Below, in pieces: positions 26,162 to 35,793 of a stretch of 64,000 nt of DNA (positions are counted from its first letter, which is position 1; the number at the start of each line of letters is the position of its first letter). The position numbers were made by a program, and so were the translations under genes. The stretch is from NCBI RefSeq assembly GCF_900207585.1, contig NZ_OAOP01000005.1, positions 1 to 64,000 on the forward strand, read 5' to 3'. Origin of the DNA: Bacillus oleivorans. GTDB taxonomy: Bacteria; Bacillota; Bacilli; Bacillales; JC228. The notes under the pieces are model-generated. The model made no database searches, was not told the origin of the DNA, and saw only the letters and a program-made list of their open reading frames with translations.

Positions 26162-27697
26162 TTATCCCCAAAAATTAAAAACATAAGAATGCTGAGGTAC
26201 TTTTTTAAGCATAGTGCCATTCTTCGCATAATTACTATGCCAAGAAAGGGCTTTTTCAAGCACATGAGGCGTTTGTCCGCCTTTTTGCAAGGCTTCCTGG
26301 TAGTACTCGCGCAATTGGTCTCGATACATCGGGTGTGCACAATTATTAATAATGCGTTCAACCCGCTCTCTAGGAGCCAAACCGCGCAAGTCGGCGTAGC
26401 CCTGTTCGGTCACAATTACGTCAACATCATGCTCGGTATGGTCGACGTGTGGAACAAATGGTACGATACTGGAAATGTTCCCGCCTTTTGCAATCGATTT
26501 TGTGACAAAAATGCCAAGGAGTGCGTTACGGGCAAAATCACCAGACCCGCCAATTCCATTCATCATGTTGGTTCCCATTACATGTGTTGAATTGACATTT
26601 CCATAAATGTCTACTTCGAGTGCCGTATTAATGGAGATGAGTCCCATTCGGCGAATGAGTTCCGGATGGTTTGAAATCTCTTGTGGTCTTAAAATTAATT
26701 TGTCGCGATATTTCTCAAAATTGGAGAAAACCTGACCCATTTTTTCAGATGACAATGTAATCGAGCAGCAAGAGGCAAAGCTCACTTTACCAGCATCGAT
26801 TAATTCAAAAACGGCATCCTGAAGGACCTCGGAATATACCTGTAAATCCTCGAACTCTGAATCTAGCAATCCGTTTAATACAGCATTGGCTACAGAGCCA
26901 ATTCCTGATTGAAGCGGAGCTAACGACTCTGTTAATCTTCCGGCTTCGATTTCGGAACGTAAGAAAGAAATCAGATGCTGCGCCATAATGACAGTTTCTT
27001 CGTCTGGCGGTACGATTGTTGATGGAGAATCTGCTTGGTTTGTAAAAACAATCCCTCTGATTTTTTCTGGGTCCACTTTAATTCCAATCGAACCAATCCG
27101 ATCATTCGGTTTTGTCAATGGAATCGGCTGTCTCTCTCCTTGTTTCCCAGGATCATACAGGTCATGGATACCTTCAAGCGCTTCTGGCTGTGCCATATTA
27201 ATTTCCACAATGATTTCCTTGGCATGTTTGGCAAATATATACGAATTCCCTACGGATGTAGTAGGAATAATTGTGCCATCCTCTTGAATCGTAATCGCTT
27301 CCAAAATTGCGAAATCAATAGGTTCTAATACATTGGATCGAACCAATTCAGAGGTATGGGATAGGTGTTGATCTACAAATAAGAAATCTCCTTGATTGAT
27401 TCCTTTACGCATTATTGCATCCGCCTGGAAAGGAAGACGTTTATTCAGTATGCCTGCTTCAGCGAACAATTTATCAATATCAGAGCCAAGAGAGGCACCT
27501 GTAAATACATTTACTTTAAGTGGTTCTTTTCTTGCCCGTTCCACTAAAGCAAAAGGAACCGCTTTCACATCACCGGCACGTGTAAAACCGCTTAATCCAA
27601 GTGTCATACCGTCTTTAATCCAAGAAGATGCTTCATCAGCAGATACAACACGCTGATTTAGGTGCTCGTTACGAATACGATTGTAAGCGCTCTCCAT
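26162..27697 (-). CDS. Acetyl-CoA hydrolase/succinate-CoA transferase family protein (511 aa)
   Basis: The protein has the full length of the class I CoA-transferase family of AarC/ScpC/Cat1 type. Seen are LGLSGFTRAGDVKAVP near the N-terminus, SGIGSVANAVL with the following YSEVLQDAVFEL (the Glu of YSE is the likely catalytic thioester Glu), and the C-terminal VTEQGYADLRGL. Such enzymes move CoA between acetate, propionate and succinate and would let the cell link acetate or succinate pools without ATP. Substrate cannot be read from sequence. A LytTR regulator is 121 bases upstream on the same strand. A perfect terminator follows. Confidence 0.85.
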   Translation of the reverse strand: MESAYNRIRNEHLNQRVVSADEASSWIKDGMTLGLSGFTRAGDVKAVPFALVERARKEPLKVNVFTGASLGSDIDKLFAEAGILNKRLPFQADAIMRKGINQGDFLFVDQHLSHTSELVRSNVLEPIDFAILEAITIQEDGTIIPTTSVGNSYIFAKHAKEIIVEINMAQPEALEGIHDLYDPGKQGERQPIPLTKPNDRIGSIGIKVDPEKIRGIVFTNQADSPSTIVPPDEETVIMAQHLISFLRSEIEAGRLTESLAPLQSGIGSVANAVLNGLLDSEFEDLQVYSEVLQDAVFELIDAGKVSFASCCSITLSSEKMGQVFSNFEKYRDKLILRPQEISNHPELIRRMGLISINTALEVDIYGNVNSTHVMGTNMMNGIGGSGDFARNALLGIFVTKSIAKGGNISSIVPFVPHVDHTEHDVDVIVTEQGYADLRGLAPRERVERIINNCAHPMYRDQLREYYQEALQKGGQTPHVLEKALSWHSNYAKNGTMLKKVPQHSYVFNFWG

Positions 27698-27818
27698 TTT
27701 ATCAACTCCTTACTCATTTGTTCCATTTTAACGAATGTTTAGAAGTAAGAAGGAGTTTGCGGATGAAATCCAAGAAAAATAGGATAAAACAGAAAATTCT
27801 ATACTTCACTTATTGAAT

Positions 27819-28463
27819 TTAAAACCTCAGCAATTTTCTAAAATAGCTGCTATAGGTTTGACTTACTGGAACACGATCGCCGTTTTTCATTTTTAATAAA
27901 AAGGTAGAATGGGTATCAGGGTAAATATCCTTTATATGCTTTACATTTACTATAAAAGACCGATGGCAGCGAATAAAATCTTCTTTCGGCAGACTAAATT
28001 CAAATTCGTTCAAGGTATCTTTATGGATTCCTGAAATGTCTGCTGTATATACATGGGTTTTCTTGTGTTTTGCCTCAATGTACAAAATGTCAGCAAACGG
28101 AACAGGAACCCAGCCTTCATTGACACGAATTGTAACAACGCTTGTCCCGCTTGTAAGAGTTGGAAAAATAGCGGTTACACACCCTTCAAGCTTCCCGTCG
28201 TTAAAGACAGGCACAGCCATCCCATAGTAGGGAGTACCAAATACGTCCCGATTGATAAAAGAAGAAACCTTTTTTAATTCAGTTAGAGCTTTATATGTAA
28301 TGGTCCCCTCTTTTACAGGATCTCCAGGTTTTATTTTTAAATCGATTCGTTTACTGGAGCGATAATATATGTATTTGTCAGTATTTGAAACTGCAATTGA
28401 GGTTTCATCTGAAAAGAGTTCACTAACTATATCAAGGAGGGTGGCTGGTTTAATATCTTTCAT
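27819..28463 (-). CDS. LytTR-family transcriptional regulator with N-terminal sensor-like domain (214 aa)
   Basis: Residues about 112-214 form a LytTR DNA-binding domain (VPFADILYIEAKHKKTHVY, FIRCHRSFIVNVKHIKDI). The first 105 residues are not a response-regulator receiver: no phosphorylation Asp pattern is seen. They read as a small sensor fold (SIAVSNTDKYIYYRSSKRID, YYGMAVPVFNDGKLEG) of PAS/Cache-like look. It may sense a metabolite and control the CoA-transferase gene next downstream, which is inferred from position only. AAAGGG precedes the ATG. Stand-alone LytTR proteins with such N-domains occur in Bacillus. Confidence 0.75.
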   Translation of the reverse strand: MKDIKPATLLDIVSELFSDETSIAVSNTDKYIYYRSSKRIDLKIKPGDPVKEGTITYKALTELKKVSSFINRDVFGTPYYGMAVPVFNDGKLEGCVTAIFPTLTSGTSVVTIRVNEGWVPVPFADILYIEAKHKKTHVYTADISGIHKDTLNEFEFSLPKEDFIRCHRSFIVNVKHIKDIYPDTHSTFLLKMKNGDRVPVSQTYSSYFRKLLRF

Positions 28464-29314
28464 GTCTAAGCACGGCCCTTTCTAGAAAATAGTGGTTTTC
28501 TTTCATATAACTATTTTATTTTATCTGCATTTTCCCTTTTTGTCTTTTATTAAATATGGATTCTGCAGTATTTTAATTGGCTGCTGGAATGTTGCTGGAT
28601 GGAACGGAATCTTTGTTATAGTTAGATTTAGTTAAATTTCAATATTTAGACAATATCTTCAAAATAATGACATTCTGCGGATTTCGACTTTGAGGATTCA
28701 CGACTATATGGGAGGATATGGGTCCTATTCACCATATACCGCCTATCTGCTTGTGCTAATCAGGGGATATCAGGAATATTCCACTTAAACGCTATTTTAT
28801 CCATTTTGTGGATGAATAGGGTTGTTTTATATAATAAAGATGTCGTTTAAATCCGACACAAACAGGGAGTGTTCAGGCTATTCGAGTATAGTTGGTTAAT
28901 TAGGCAGCCATCCATTCATCTTTCATTTCCTCAAAATTGCTTACCGAGATAAAAAATCCAGAGGCGCCCTTCAATTATTCTCTCAATACTACTTTTTTCA
29001 TAAAACACAGAAATCGGTGATTCTGCTTAAAGCTTATTAAGGAATCATTGGAATTAATATGAGAAAATTTGTGGTTTCAGGGATAATGGCAAGGGGTATA
29101 GAAAAAAAGCCTTTTGAAGAAATGGAAAGATTAGTGCGAAATCTAGATTTATATCCGATTTTCAAGTTTACCATGACCAATCAAAGCAATTATTATTACT
29201 CCACTCTTAACTGCTCACCCCTCGTTTTTTAGATCTTATCTAAAAATCTCAATTCTTACCGTTTTCAAGCTTCCTATATTAATAGGAAATAATTTGTTAT
29301 AGGAGGAAGGTTTA
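28464..29314. other. 850-bp intergenic stretch
   Basis: No well-supported gene. A 57-codon reading (29059-29232, MRKFVVSGIMARG...) lacks a spaced ribosome-binding site, and a 26-codon reading at 28709 (MGGYGSYSPY...) is also doubtful. An inverted TTCCTATATTAATAGGAA lies just upstream of the transporter gene. The promoter of the betaine operon must lie here but was not resolved. Confidence 0.5.
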
Positions 29315-30316
29315 ATGAAGAAAAGTTTATTCGCCATGCTTTCAATTATGCTCATCGTACTAGCAGGATGCTCAAGCAGTGCTGATGGCGGCAAAATTGA
29401 CAAAATTGTTTTTGCGGATGCTGGGTGGGATAGTATACGATTTCATAACAGTGTTGCCCAATTCATTATTGAGGAAGGAATGGGCTATAAAACCGATGTA
29501 ACAACTGGTTCAACAGCTGCAACTCTTCAAGGATTACGCCAAGGGGACATTAATGCTTATATGGAAGTTTGGACTGATAACGTAAAAGATGTCTATAACG
29601 AAGCAATTGAAGCTGGTGACTTTGTAGAAACATCTGTTAACTTTGATGACAATGTCCAAGGTCTTTATGTTCCAACTTATGTAATCGAAGGGGATCCGGA
29701 ACGAGGAATTGAACCTGTTGCCCCAGATTTGAAAACAGTGGAAGATTTGAAAAAGTATCCAGACTTATTTGCTGATCCAGAGGATCCGGATAAAGGCCGA
29801 GTAATTGGAGGTCCAACTGGATGGGCCGTAAGTGAGCAAATTGAAATGAAGATGGACACATACGGACTAAGTGACAGCTTTAATTATGTAATGCCAGGTT
29901 CTGATTCTGCACTTGTCGCTTCTCTATCTGACGCCTATGAAGCAGGTGAGCCTTGGGTTGGCTATTACTGGTCGCCTACTTGGGTTACAGCTCAATACGA
30001 TTTGACATTACTTGAGGAACCGGAATATGACCCGGAAGTCTTTGATGATAATGCCGGGACTGAATTTCCGCCTAATGATGTAACTACTGCAGTGCATAAG
30101 GATCTGACAGAACAGGCGCCAGAGGTTGTGGAATTTCTTAAACACTATGAAACTAGCAGTGATTTAACCGAAGAAGCACTTAGCTTTATGACCGAAAATG
30201 AAGCTTCTGCTGACGAAGCTGCCATTTGGTGGCTCAAGCAGCATGAAGATTTGTGGACCGGATGGGTTAGTGAAGAGGTAGCAGAAAAAGTAAAAGCAGC
30301 ACTAGAAAATGCTTAA
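29315..30316 (+). CDS. Glycine betaine/proline-type ABC transporter substrate-binding lipoprotein
   Basis: The signal peptide ends in a lipobox (VLAGC, C19). The mature part carries the OpuAC/ProX pattern: GSTAATLQGLRQGDINAYMEVW, GPTGWAVSE and WVGYYWSPTWVTAQYDL. Aromatic residues in these places build the cage that holds quaternary ammonium groups in known betaine-binding proteins. AGGAGG precedes the ATG. Order is binding protein, permease, ATPase, unlike B. subtilis opuA (ATPase first). It would take up osmoprotectants. Whether glycine betaine, choline or proline betaine is favoured is not visible. Confidence 0.85.
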   Translation: MKKSLFAMLSIMLIVLAGCSSSADGGKIDKIVFADAGWDSIRFHNSVAQFIIEEGMGYKTDVTTGSTAATLQGLRQGDINAYMEVWTDNVKDVYNEAIEAGDFVETSVNFDDNVQGLYVPTYVIEGDPERGIEPVAPDLKTVEDLKKYPDLFADPEDPDKGRVIGGPTGWAVSEQIEMKMDTYGLSDSFNYVMPGSDSALVASLSDAYEAGEPWVGYYWSPTWVTAQYDLTLLEEPEYDPEVFDDNAGTEFPPNDVTTAVHKDLTEQAPEVVEFLKHYETSSDLTEEALSFMTENEASADEAAIWWLKQHEDLWTGWVSEEVAEKVKAALENA

Positions 30317-30387
30317 TTTTCCTGAAGTAGTTGGCAACCGTCAACTACTTCTCCTTTTTCAATGAATAATAAAAAAAAGTGAGGTGA

Positions 30388-30402
30388 ATGGCTGCTTTTT
30401 GA
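30388..30402 (+). promoter_or_regulatory. Mini-ORF (MAAF-stop) in front of the permease gene
   Basis: AGGTGA followed by ATG GCT GCT TTT TGA is the only Shine-Dalgarno-like start between binding protein and permease. The permease ATG (30415) is in the same frame after two stops and has no site of its own. GCTGCTT/AAGCAGC can also pair here. Re-initiation or attenuation of permease translation is possible. Confidence 0.35.
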
Positions 30403-30414
30403 AGCAGCTAGCCT

Positions 30415-31275
30415 ATGGGTGATTTTCCTGAGATTCGCTGGGAGTTTTTAGGAACTGCCGTTGAAGATTTTATTTTATGGTTAGATTCAACATTCGAGAT
30501 TGTTTTTGATTTTATTTTTCTTATTTCTTCCCGAACTATTAATGGGATTGAAGCATTTTTGAATATTATTCCATGGTGGGTCCTCTTAGTTGCGGTATTT
30601 CTTCTGGGGTGGCGGCTTAAATCGTTATCATCAGGTATCTTGTATGCCGCTTTTCTATTTTTAATTGGAACCTTTGGATTATGGGAAGTATTACTGCTTA
30701 CCATCGCGATTGTTTTAACTTCTGTTGTCATTTCTTTGTTGCTTGGGATTCCATTAGGAATCTGGATGGCTGTCAGCAATCGGATGTCGCTTGTGATGCG
30801 GCCGATCTTAGATGCTATGCAGACGATGCCAAGTTTTGTCTATTTGATTCCTGCGATCTTTTTCTTCGGATTGGGAAATGTATCGGCTGTATTCGCCACT
30901 TTAATTTACGCACTTCCACCGGTAGTTCGGTTAACCGAACTTGCAATTCGTAATGTTGATAAAGAAGTGGTTGAATCCGCGGAATCATTTGGATCTTCAA
31001 AATGGCAAATGCTGAAAAAAGTGCAGCTGCCGCAAGCCTTGCCTACTATCATGGCTGGAGTGAACCAAACAACGATGATGGCATTGGCAATGGTGGTTAT
31101 TGCTTCCATGGTTGGAGCAAAAGGACTAGGAGAACAAGTATTAATCGCGATTAACCGGATTGATATTGCCCTTGGCTTTGAAGCCGGAATTAGTATTGTA
31201 TTTTTAGCGATCATTATCGATCGAATTACAGGTGGAGCCGCAAACCGCTTTCAGAAGCATAGGAGGGCTGAGTAA
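30415..31275 (+). CDS. Glycine betaine/proline-type ABC transporter permease (286 aa)
   Basis: An N-terminal part with an early hydrophobic stretch and a soluble segment precedes six or seven membrane helices. The ProW/OpuAB signature [21 protein letters not shown] and the EAA-type loop are plain. [23 protein letters not shown] is also diagnostic. The first ATG lacks a ribosome-binding site of its own. The stop overlaps the ATG of the ATPase gene by one base (TAATG), so the two are translationally coupled. Works in the membrane with the proteins encoded on both sides. Confidence 0.85.
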   Translation: MGDFPEIRWEFLGTAVEDFILWLDSTFEIVFDFIFLISSRTINGIEAFLNIIPWWVLLVAVFLLGWRLKSLSSGILYAAFLFLIGTFGLWEVLLLTIAIVLTSVVISLLLGIPLGIWMAVSNRMSLVMRPILDAMQTMPSFVYLIPAIFFFGLGNVSAVFATLIYALPPVVRLTELAIRNVDKEVVESAESFGSSKWQMLKKVQLPQALPTIMAGVNQTTMMALAMVVIASMVGAKGLGEQVLIAINRIDIALGFEAGISIVFLAIIIDRITGGAANRFQKHRRAE

Positions 31276-32462
31276 TGAGTGTAAAAATCAAAGTTGAACA
31301 TGTATCGAAAATATTTGGTCCTAAACCAGAATCGATTATTCCAATGGTCCGAAAAGGAATGTCCAAAGAGGAAATCTTAAAAGAAACGAATCATACAGTT
31401 GGAGTATATGATGCATCTTTAGAAGTCAAAGAGGGCGAGATATTTGTTATTATGGGTCTTTCCGGCAGCGGGAAATCGACACTGATCCGTTGTTTCAATT
31501 TATTAAATAAACCAACAGACGGTGCCATCTTTGTTGATGGTGAAAATATTGTGGAATACAATTCTGCTCAGCTTAAAAAATTCCGTCAAGACAAAATTGC
31601 GATGGTTTTTCAGCATTTTGGCTTGTTTAGTCACCGGACGGTACTAGGGAATGTCGAGTATGGTTTAGAAATAAAGAATGTACCAAAAGCGGAGCGCCAA
31701 AAAATTGCACTTGAAAATATTGAAATTGTTGGTTTGAAAGGGTATGAGGACAAATATCCAAGTGAACTTTCTGGAGGGATGCAGCAACGGGTTGGCTTGG
31801 CCCGTTCGCTAGCAAATGACCCAGATATTCTTTTAATGGATGAACCGTTTAGTGCCCTTGATCCGCTTATTAGACGGGAGATGCAGCTTGAACTTTTAGA
31901 TATTCAGGAACGGTTGAAAAAAACAATTATCTTCATTACCCACGATGTTAATGAAGCATTTAAACTGGGTGACCGGGTCGCTGTCATGAAAGATGGGAGA
32001 GTGGTCCAAATTGGGGCTCCAGAGGAAATCCTCGAAAATCCGGCTAATCATTATATCTCTGAGTTCATTAAGGATATTGACCGCTCCAAAATCCTGCAGG
32101 CGCAAAATGTCATGATCAAACCAAACTCTCTTGTTTCCTTAAAAGATGGTTTGAAAGTAGCCATTAAAGAGATGGAGGAGAATGGGCTATCAAGCGTATT
32201 TGTGGTTGACCGCAGCAGACATTTGCAAGGAATTGTCACGATTGATGATGCCATAGATGGAATTAAGCAGAAAAAGACGCTACAGGATGTTATTAAAAAC
32301 GATGTCCTGACAGTCAAAAAAGAAGAATACGTTCAAGATGTTATTCCGAAAGCGCTGGAAACGAAATTTCCGCTTGCTGTCGTTAATGACGAAGACAGGT
32401 TAGAAGGCTTAATTCTTCGTGTTCATGTTTTGTCCAGTTTAGTAGCGAATGAGGACGAATAA
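31275..32462 (+). CDS. Glycine betaine/proline-type ABC transporter ATP-binding protein with CBS domains (395 aa)
   Basis: Residues 1-270 are the ATPase: [10 protein letters not shown] (Walker A), Q-loop [10 protein letters not shown], signature [16 protein letters not shown] and Walker [14 protein letters not shown]. The N-terminal KIFGPKPE...[15 protein letters not shown] is the family's typical extension. The last 110 residues are a pair of CBS motifs ([34 protein letters not shown]), which in OpuA-type transporters sense ionic strength through nucleotide and membrane. This points to osmotic gating. A good terminator follows. Confidence 0.9.
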   Translation: MSVKIKVEHVSKIFGPKPESIIPMVRKGMSKEEILKETNHTVGVYDASLEVKEGEIFVIMGLSGSGKSTLIRCFNLLNKPTDGAIFVDGENIVEYNSAQLKKFRQDKIAMVFQHFGLFSHRTVLGNVEYGLEIKNVPKAERQKIALENIEIVGLKGYEDKYPSELSGGMQQRVGLARSLANDPDILLMDEPFSALDPLIRREMQLELLDIQERLKKTIIFITHDVNEAFKLGDRVAVMKDGRVVQIGAPEEILENPANHYISEFIKDIDRSKILQAQNVMIKPNSLVSLKDGLKVAIKEMEENGLSSVFVVDRSRHLQGIVTIDDAIDGIKQKKTLQDVIKNDVLTVKKEEYVQDVIPKALETKFPLAVVNDEDRLEGLILRVHVLSSLVANEDE

Positions 32463-32471
32463 GGACATGTG

Positions 32472-32504
32472 AACCCCTATGATTCTTAGAGTCATAGGGG
32501 TTTA
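32472..32504 (+). terminator. Terminator of the betaine-type operon
   Basis: ACCCCTATGA and TCATAGGGGT form a 10-bp stem, followed by TTATTG. It starts 10 bases after the ATPase stop. Confidence 0.8.
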
Positions 32505-32859
32505 TTGTTTGGTTGAAATTTAAAGGACAAAACGTAGCGTGGAAGCTACCAAAAGGTCCATCATCAAGAGATGGAGAAATAAGCGGAATAATTAGCTGGG
32601 GAAATGTGCTTAAAAAGAGGCTCACGCAAATTTGGGGCATTAGATTTTTTATCAAAAGATTGCTCTTTTCATTCATTGCGGCATATTCGGTACCTTAGTT
32701 CTGAAAGTTTTAAGAAGTTAAATAAAGAGTTTTCAAAGCCTGTGCAGCTATATTTTGGCTGCGCACGCTTTTTTATATGGACAGATCCCCATTTTTTAGT
32801 CGTACAAGCATATCCCTCTGAATAGAATAGTAATGCATGTCAGGTAGGGGGATGATTAT
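32505..32859. other. Intergenic stretch without a supported gene
   Basis: Readings in this gap have no ribosome-binding site. A terminator-like hairpin sits at 32737-32776 (GTGCAGC/GCTGCGCAC followed by GCTTTTTT), possibly left from a lost gene. Confidence 0.5.
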
Positions 32860-33486
32860 ATGAATACACTTTTTAGTTACTTACTTTTAGGGTTATCTTT
32901 AGCTGCTCCTATTGGTCCGATTAATTCTGCCCAATTAGACCGAGGGATAAAATATGGTTTCTTCCATTCTTGGTTTATTGGTCTTGGGGCGATGACGGCT
33001 GACGCCTTTTATATGATTTTAGTCTATTTAGGTGTTGTTCATTTTCTTGACACCCCATTTATGCAAACATTTCTTTGGTCGTTTGGCTCTTTTGTTCTCG
33101 TTTATACAGGAGTAGAAACCATTATTAACAGCGGACCAAGTGTAACTGGCAGTATAAGAAAAAAAGAACCTGTTTATAGATCCTTTCTCGCCGGTTTCCT
33201 TTTATCCATTTCTAACCCTTTAACCATTTTATTCTGGCTCGGTATTTATGGGTCTGTACTGGCCAAGACCGCAACGACATATGATGTTGGACAGCTTTGG
33301 CTATATAGCAGTGTAATCCTTATCGGGGTAATGCTGTGGGATTTTACTATGGCTTTTATTTCAAGCAGTTTCAGGAAATTCCTAAATATGAAAATGCTGA
33401 ACCTTATCTCTAAATTGTCAGGTCTATCATTAATTGGTTTTGGTTTCTATTTTGGCTATCAGGCCATTTTGGTTTTGATGGGGTAG
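32860..33486 (+). CDS. LysE-family amino-acid exporter (208 aa)
   Basis: Six hydrophobic helices and the family start GLSLAAPIGPINSAQLDRG followed by ADAFYMILVYLG are characteristic of LysE/RhtB exporters. SNPLTILFWLGIYG is another conserved block. GTAGGGGGATGAT precedes the ATG. Such proteins export amino acids or related solutes; the substrate is not predictable. It lies alone between the betaine operon and the convergent mgtC-like gene. Confidence 0.8.
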   Translation: MNTLFSYLLLGLSLAAPIGPINSAQLDRGIKYGFFHSWFIGLGAMTADAFYMILVYLGVVHFLDTPFMQTFLWSFGSFVLVYTGVETIINSGPSVTGSIRKKEPVYRSFLAGFLLSISNPLTILFWLGIYGSVLAKTATTYDVGQLWLYSSVILIGVMLWDFTMAFISSSFRKFLNMKMLNLISKLSGLSLIGFGFYFGYQAILVLMG

Positions 33487-33498
33487 AACCTTGTTAAG

Positions 33499-33536
33499 TC
33501 AAAAAAGAAGCTCCAAATTTACTTGGAACTTCTCCC
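33499..33536 (-). terminator. Terminator shared by the LysE and MgtC-like genes
   Basis: AGAAGTTCCAA and TTGGAGCTTCT pair (one mismatch) and are followed on the minus strand by TTTTTT. It lies between two convergent genes. Confidence 0.7.
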
Positions 33537-33542
33537 TATTTG

Positions 33543-34247
33543 CTAAATACTTTCAACCTCAACACTTGTCACACTTTCTAGATTGACGGCCATTTCATAA
33601 ACGTCGGCAGTTTGCTGGCGATAATCCACTGACAAACGGAGCTGAATCAGATGCTGATGGTCGGGAAGATCTTTAATTCGAAGACTGTCTATGTTCATCC
33701 CCAAAGCTTCAATTTTTTCCATAACATCATGAATCGCACTTTGCCTGACGACAATGACTTTTAAAAGAATCTCTTTTTCCCGCAATTGCTTTGGTCCAAT
33801 CAGCCCTAGTAAAAATGGGACCAATTCCACACTCAATAAGATAAAAATTACCCCGGCAATCGCGGCAAAATAGAAGCCCGCTCCAACCGTAATCCCGATT
33901 CCGGCTGCTCCCCAGATCATGGCAGCCGTTGTCAGTCCAAGAATGCTGTCATTATTCCTTCTTAAAATAACTCCGGCGCCTAAAAATCCAATTCCAGATA
34001 CAATTTGTGCTGCCAAACGGAGTGGATCCATTGTAACATTCACATCCGGTCTGGAGGGAACGATATAGGTAGTCTCAATTGAAATAATCGTTAATAAACA
34101 GCTGACAATTGAAATCACTAGGCTTGTTTTTAACCCGACTGGTTTTCGCTTTAACTCCCTTTCTAAACCAATGGCTAATCCTAATATTGCTGAAACCCCA
34201 AGTTTTATGACAATGTCTAGTCTCATCCATCCTTCAAGCCATTCCAT
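33543..34247 (-). CDS. MgtC/SapB/YhiD-family membrane protein (234 aa)
   Basis: Four to five membrane helices fill the first 140 residues with the family blocks LGLAIGLERELKRKP, GIGFLGAGVILRR and GLTTAAMIWGAAGIG. The last 85 residues are a soluble ACT-like domain (SIHDVMEKIEALGMNIDSL-type pattern). The ATG at 34247 has only a modest upstream AGG; a TTG three codons earlier is possible. MgtC-like proteins affect survival at low magnesium and interact with ATP synthase in some species. No regulator is adjacent. Confidence 0.8.
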   Translation of the reverse strand: MEWLEGWMRLDIVIKLGVSAILGLAIGLERELKRKPVGLKTSLVISIVSCLLTIISIETTYIVPSRPDVNVTMDPLRLAAQIVSGIGFLGAGVILRRNNDSILGLTTAAMIWGAAGIGITVGAGFYFAAIAGVIFILLSVELVPFLLGLIGPKQLREKEILLKVIVVRQSAIHDVMEKIEALGMNIDSLRIKDLPDHQHLIQLRLSVDYRQQTADVYEMAVNLESVTSVEVESI

Positions 34248-34361
34248 ATGAATCAACCTAACTTTCTGTCTCTTTTGAAAGAATTAAAATATTTCCAACC
34301 TTCCTTATCCATTGTACAATGACATTATGTATTATCGTATCATAAATTGGAGATGACTTTG

Positions 34362-35288
34362 TTGAATACTTCTAGGATGAATCCATATTTTGTGGTTTTT
34401 GTTGGCGTAATATCTGTATCTACATCGGCTATATTTGTAAAGTTAGCAGATGCACCGTCTGGAGTTACGGCCTTTTACAGGCTGCTTTTTTCTGTTCTTA
34501 TTATGCTCCCAGTATTTCTTTTAAAATATGTAGGAGAGCTGAAATCAGTAACTAGGAAAGATTGGCTGTCTTCCATCATTGCGGGTGTATTTCTTGCTTT
34601 TCATTTTATCCTATGGTTCGAATCCCTGAACTATACATCCGTGGCAAGTTCAACCGTTTTAGTTACGTTACAGCCGCTATTTGCTTTTATTGGAGGAGCT
34701 CTCTTTTTTAAGGAAAGAATTACCGCAGCGATGGTGACAAGCGGAATTATTGCTATTATAGGAAGCGTTTTAATTAGCTGGGGAGATTTTCGTATTAGCG
34801 GATTAGCTCTTTGGGGAGATTTCCTTGCTTTGATTGCCTGTGCGTTGATTACATTTTATTTGTTTTTCGGACAATCAGTACGGAAGCGTGTCTCATTAAT
34901 GACTTATACCTTTATTGTATATAGTGTAAGTACAATTACATTATTCGTTTATGTATTAGCGAAACATGAACCGCTAGCTCCTTATTCACCACCTCAATGG
35001 ATTTATTTCTTGCTGCTAGCGGTTGTGCCAAATCTATTAGGCCATACCCTATTTAACTGGTCGATCAAATTTGTAAGTACATCTATTATTTCCATCGCGA
35101 TTTTGTTCGAACCAGTTGGAGCTACGATATTAGCGTATTATATTCTAGGTGAGAATGTCGTTTTAACACAAATTCTCGGCGGTTCTATTGTCATCATCGG
35201 TATTACAACGTTTTTATTAAATGAAAGAAAAGTCAAAAAAAATAAAAGGGGGGAGAAAAATGGAAATCAGAGTGGCGCAAGCGAATGA
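34362..35288 (+). CDS. EamA-family (drug/metabolite) transporter (308 aa)
   Basis: Ten hydrophobic segments in two EamA halves are visible. Conserved pieces are PSGVTAFYRLLFSVLIMLP, LNYTSVASSTVLVTLQPLF and, in the second half, EPVGATILAYYILGE. GGAG lies 9 bases before a TTG taken as the start; an in-frame ATG occurs further down at 34377 (MNPYF). The gene's last 29 bases overlap the acetyltransferase gene, so the two are co-transcribed. Substrate unknown. Confidence 0.8.
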   Translation: MNTSRMNPYFVVFVGVISVSTSAIFVKLADAPSGVTAFYRLLFSVLIMLPVFLLKYVGELKSVTRKDWLSSIIAGVFLAFHFILWFESLNYTSVASSTVLVTLQPLFAFIGGALFFKERITAAMVTSGIIAIIGSVLISWGDFRISGLALWGDFLALIACALITFYLFFGQSVRKRVSLMTYTFIVYSVSTITLFVYVLAKHEPLAPYSPPQWIYFLLLAVVPNLLGHTLFNWSIKFVSTSIISIAILFEPVGATILAYYILGENVVLTQILGGSIVIIGITTFLLNERKVKKNKRGEKNGNQSGASE

Positions 35289-35793
35289 TATTGATGCTAT
35301 AGCGTCTGTACATATTCAGAGCTGGCGGGAAACGTATAAAGGGATTGTATTGGATGAGGTTTTAGATGGTTTAAACATGCCGCAAAAGATTGCTCAGTGG
35401 ACGCATATTTTAAAACAGCAGGAAGAACACGGAAATGGACAAATATTGGTCGCATCAATTGATGGGAAAATAGTCGGTTTTGCTCATTTTAGTAAAGAAA
35501 GAACAGGTCATTATGATATTGATGGAGAATTAACCACCATTTACATTCTTAAAGAGTATCATCGAACGGGAATAGGAACTGCACTTTTTCGGCAAGGGCT
35601 TGACTATCTTCAAAGCCATTCCTTTAAAAGCATGCTCGTCTGGGTTCTGGCTGATAATCCTTTTAAACTATTTTACGAAAGCTTTCAACCGGTTGAGGCA
35701 GACCGTCAAAAATTCAATATAGGAACTAAAGTGCATGAAGAAATCGCATATGCCTGGAGAGATTTATCAAAATTAATAGAACGTGTAGGATGA
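35260..35793 (+). CDS. GNAT-family N-acetyltransferase (177 aa)
   Basis: The start is the ATG after AAGGGGGGAG; the upstream in-frame ATG lies deep in the previous gene and lacks a site. The Gcn5 fold is visible: IHIQSWRETYKGI-like N-terminal motif, then LTTIYILKEYHRTGIGTALF (acetyl-CoA binding RxGxGxA/T loop, here RTGIGT). It transfers an acetyl group to an unidentified amine. Overlap with the EamA gene suggests a shared substrate or simply shared transcription. Confidence 0.8.
   Translation: MEIRVAQANDIDAIASVHIQSWRETYKGIVLDEVLDGLNMPQKIAQWTHILKQQEEHGNGQILVASIDGKIVGFAHFSKERTGHYDIDGELTTIYILKEYHRTGIGTALFRQGLDYLQSHSFKSMLVWVLADNPFKLFYESFQPVEADRQKFNIGTKVHEEIAYAWRDLSKLIERVG

Noticed and set aside
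28709-28789. 26-codon ORF MGGYGSYSPYTAYLL... resembling the start of YjcZ-type sporulation peptides
   Set aside because: The hydrophobic C-terminal helix of that family is missing and the ribosome-binding site is poor.
29059-29232. 57-codon ORF upstream of the betaine-binding protein
   Set aside because: AAGGA lies about 15 bases from the ATG and the product shows no recognisable pattern.
32513-32825. Two plus-strand ORFs between the betaine operon and the LysE gene
   Set aside because: No start signals, incoherent composition, and a terminator-like hairpin inside the second.
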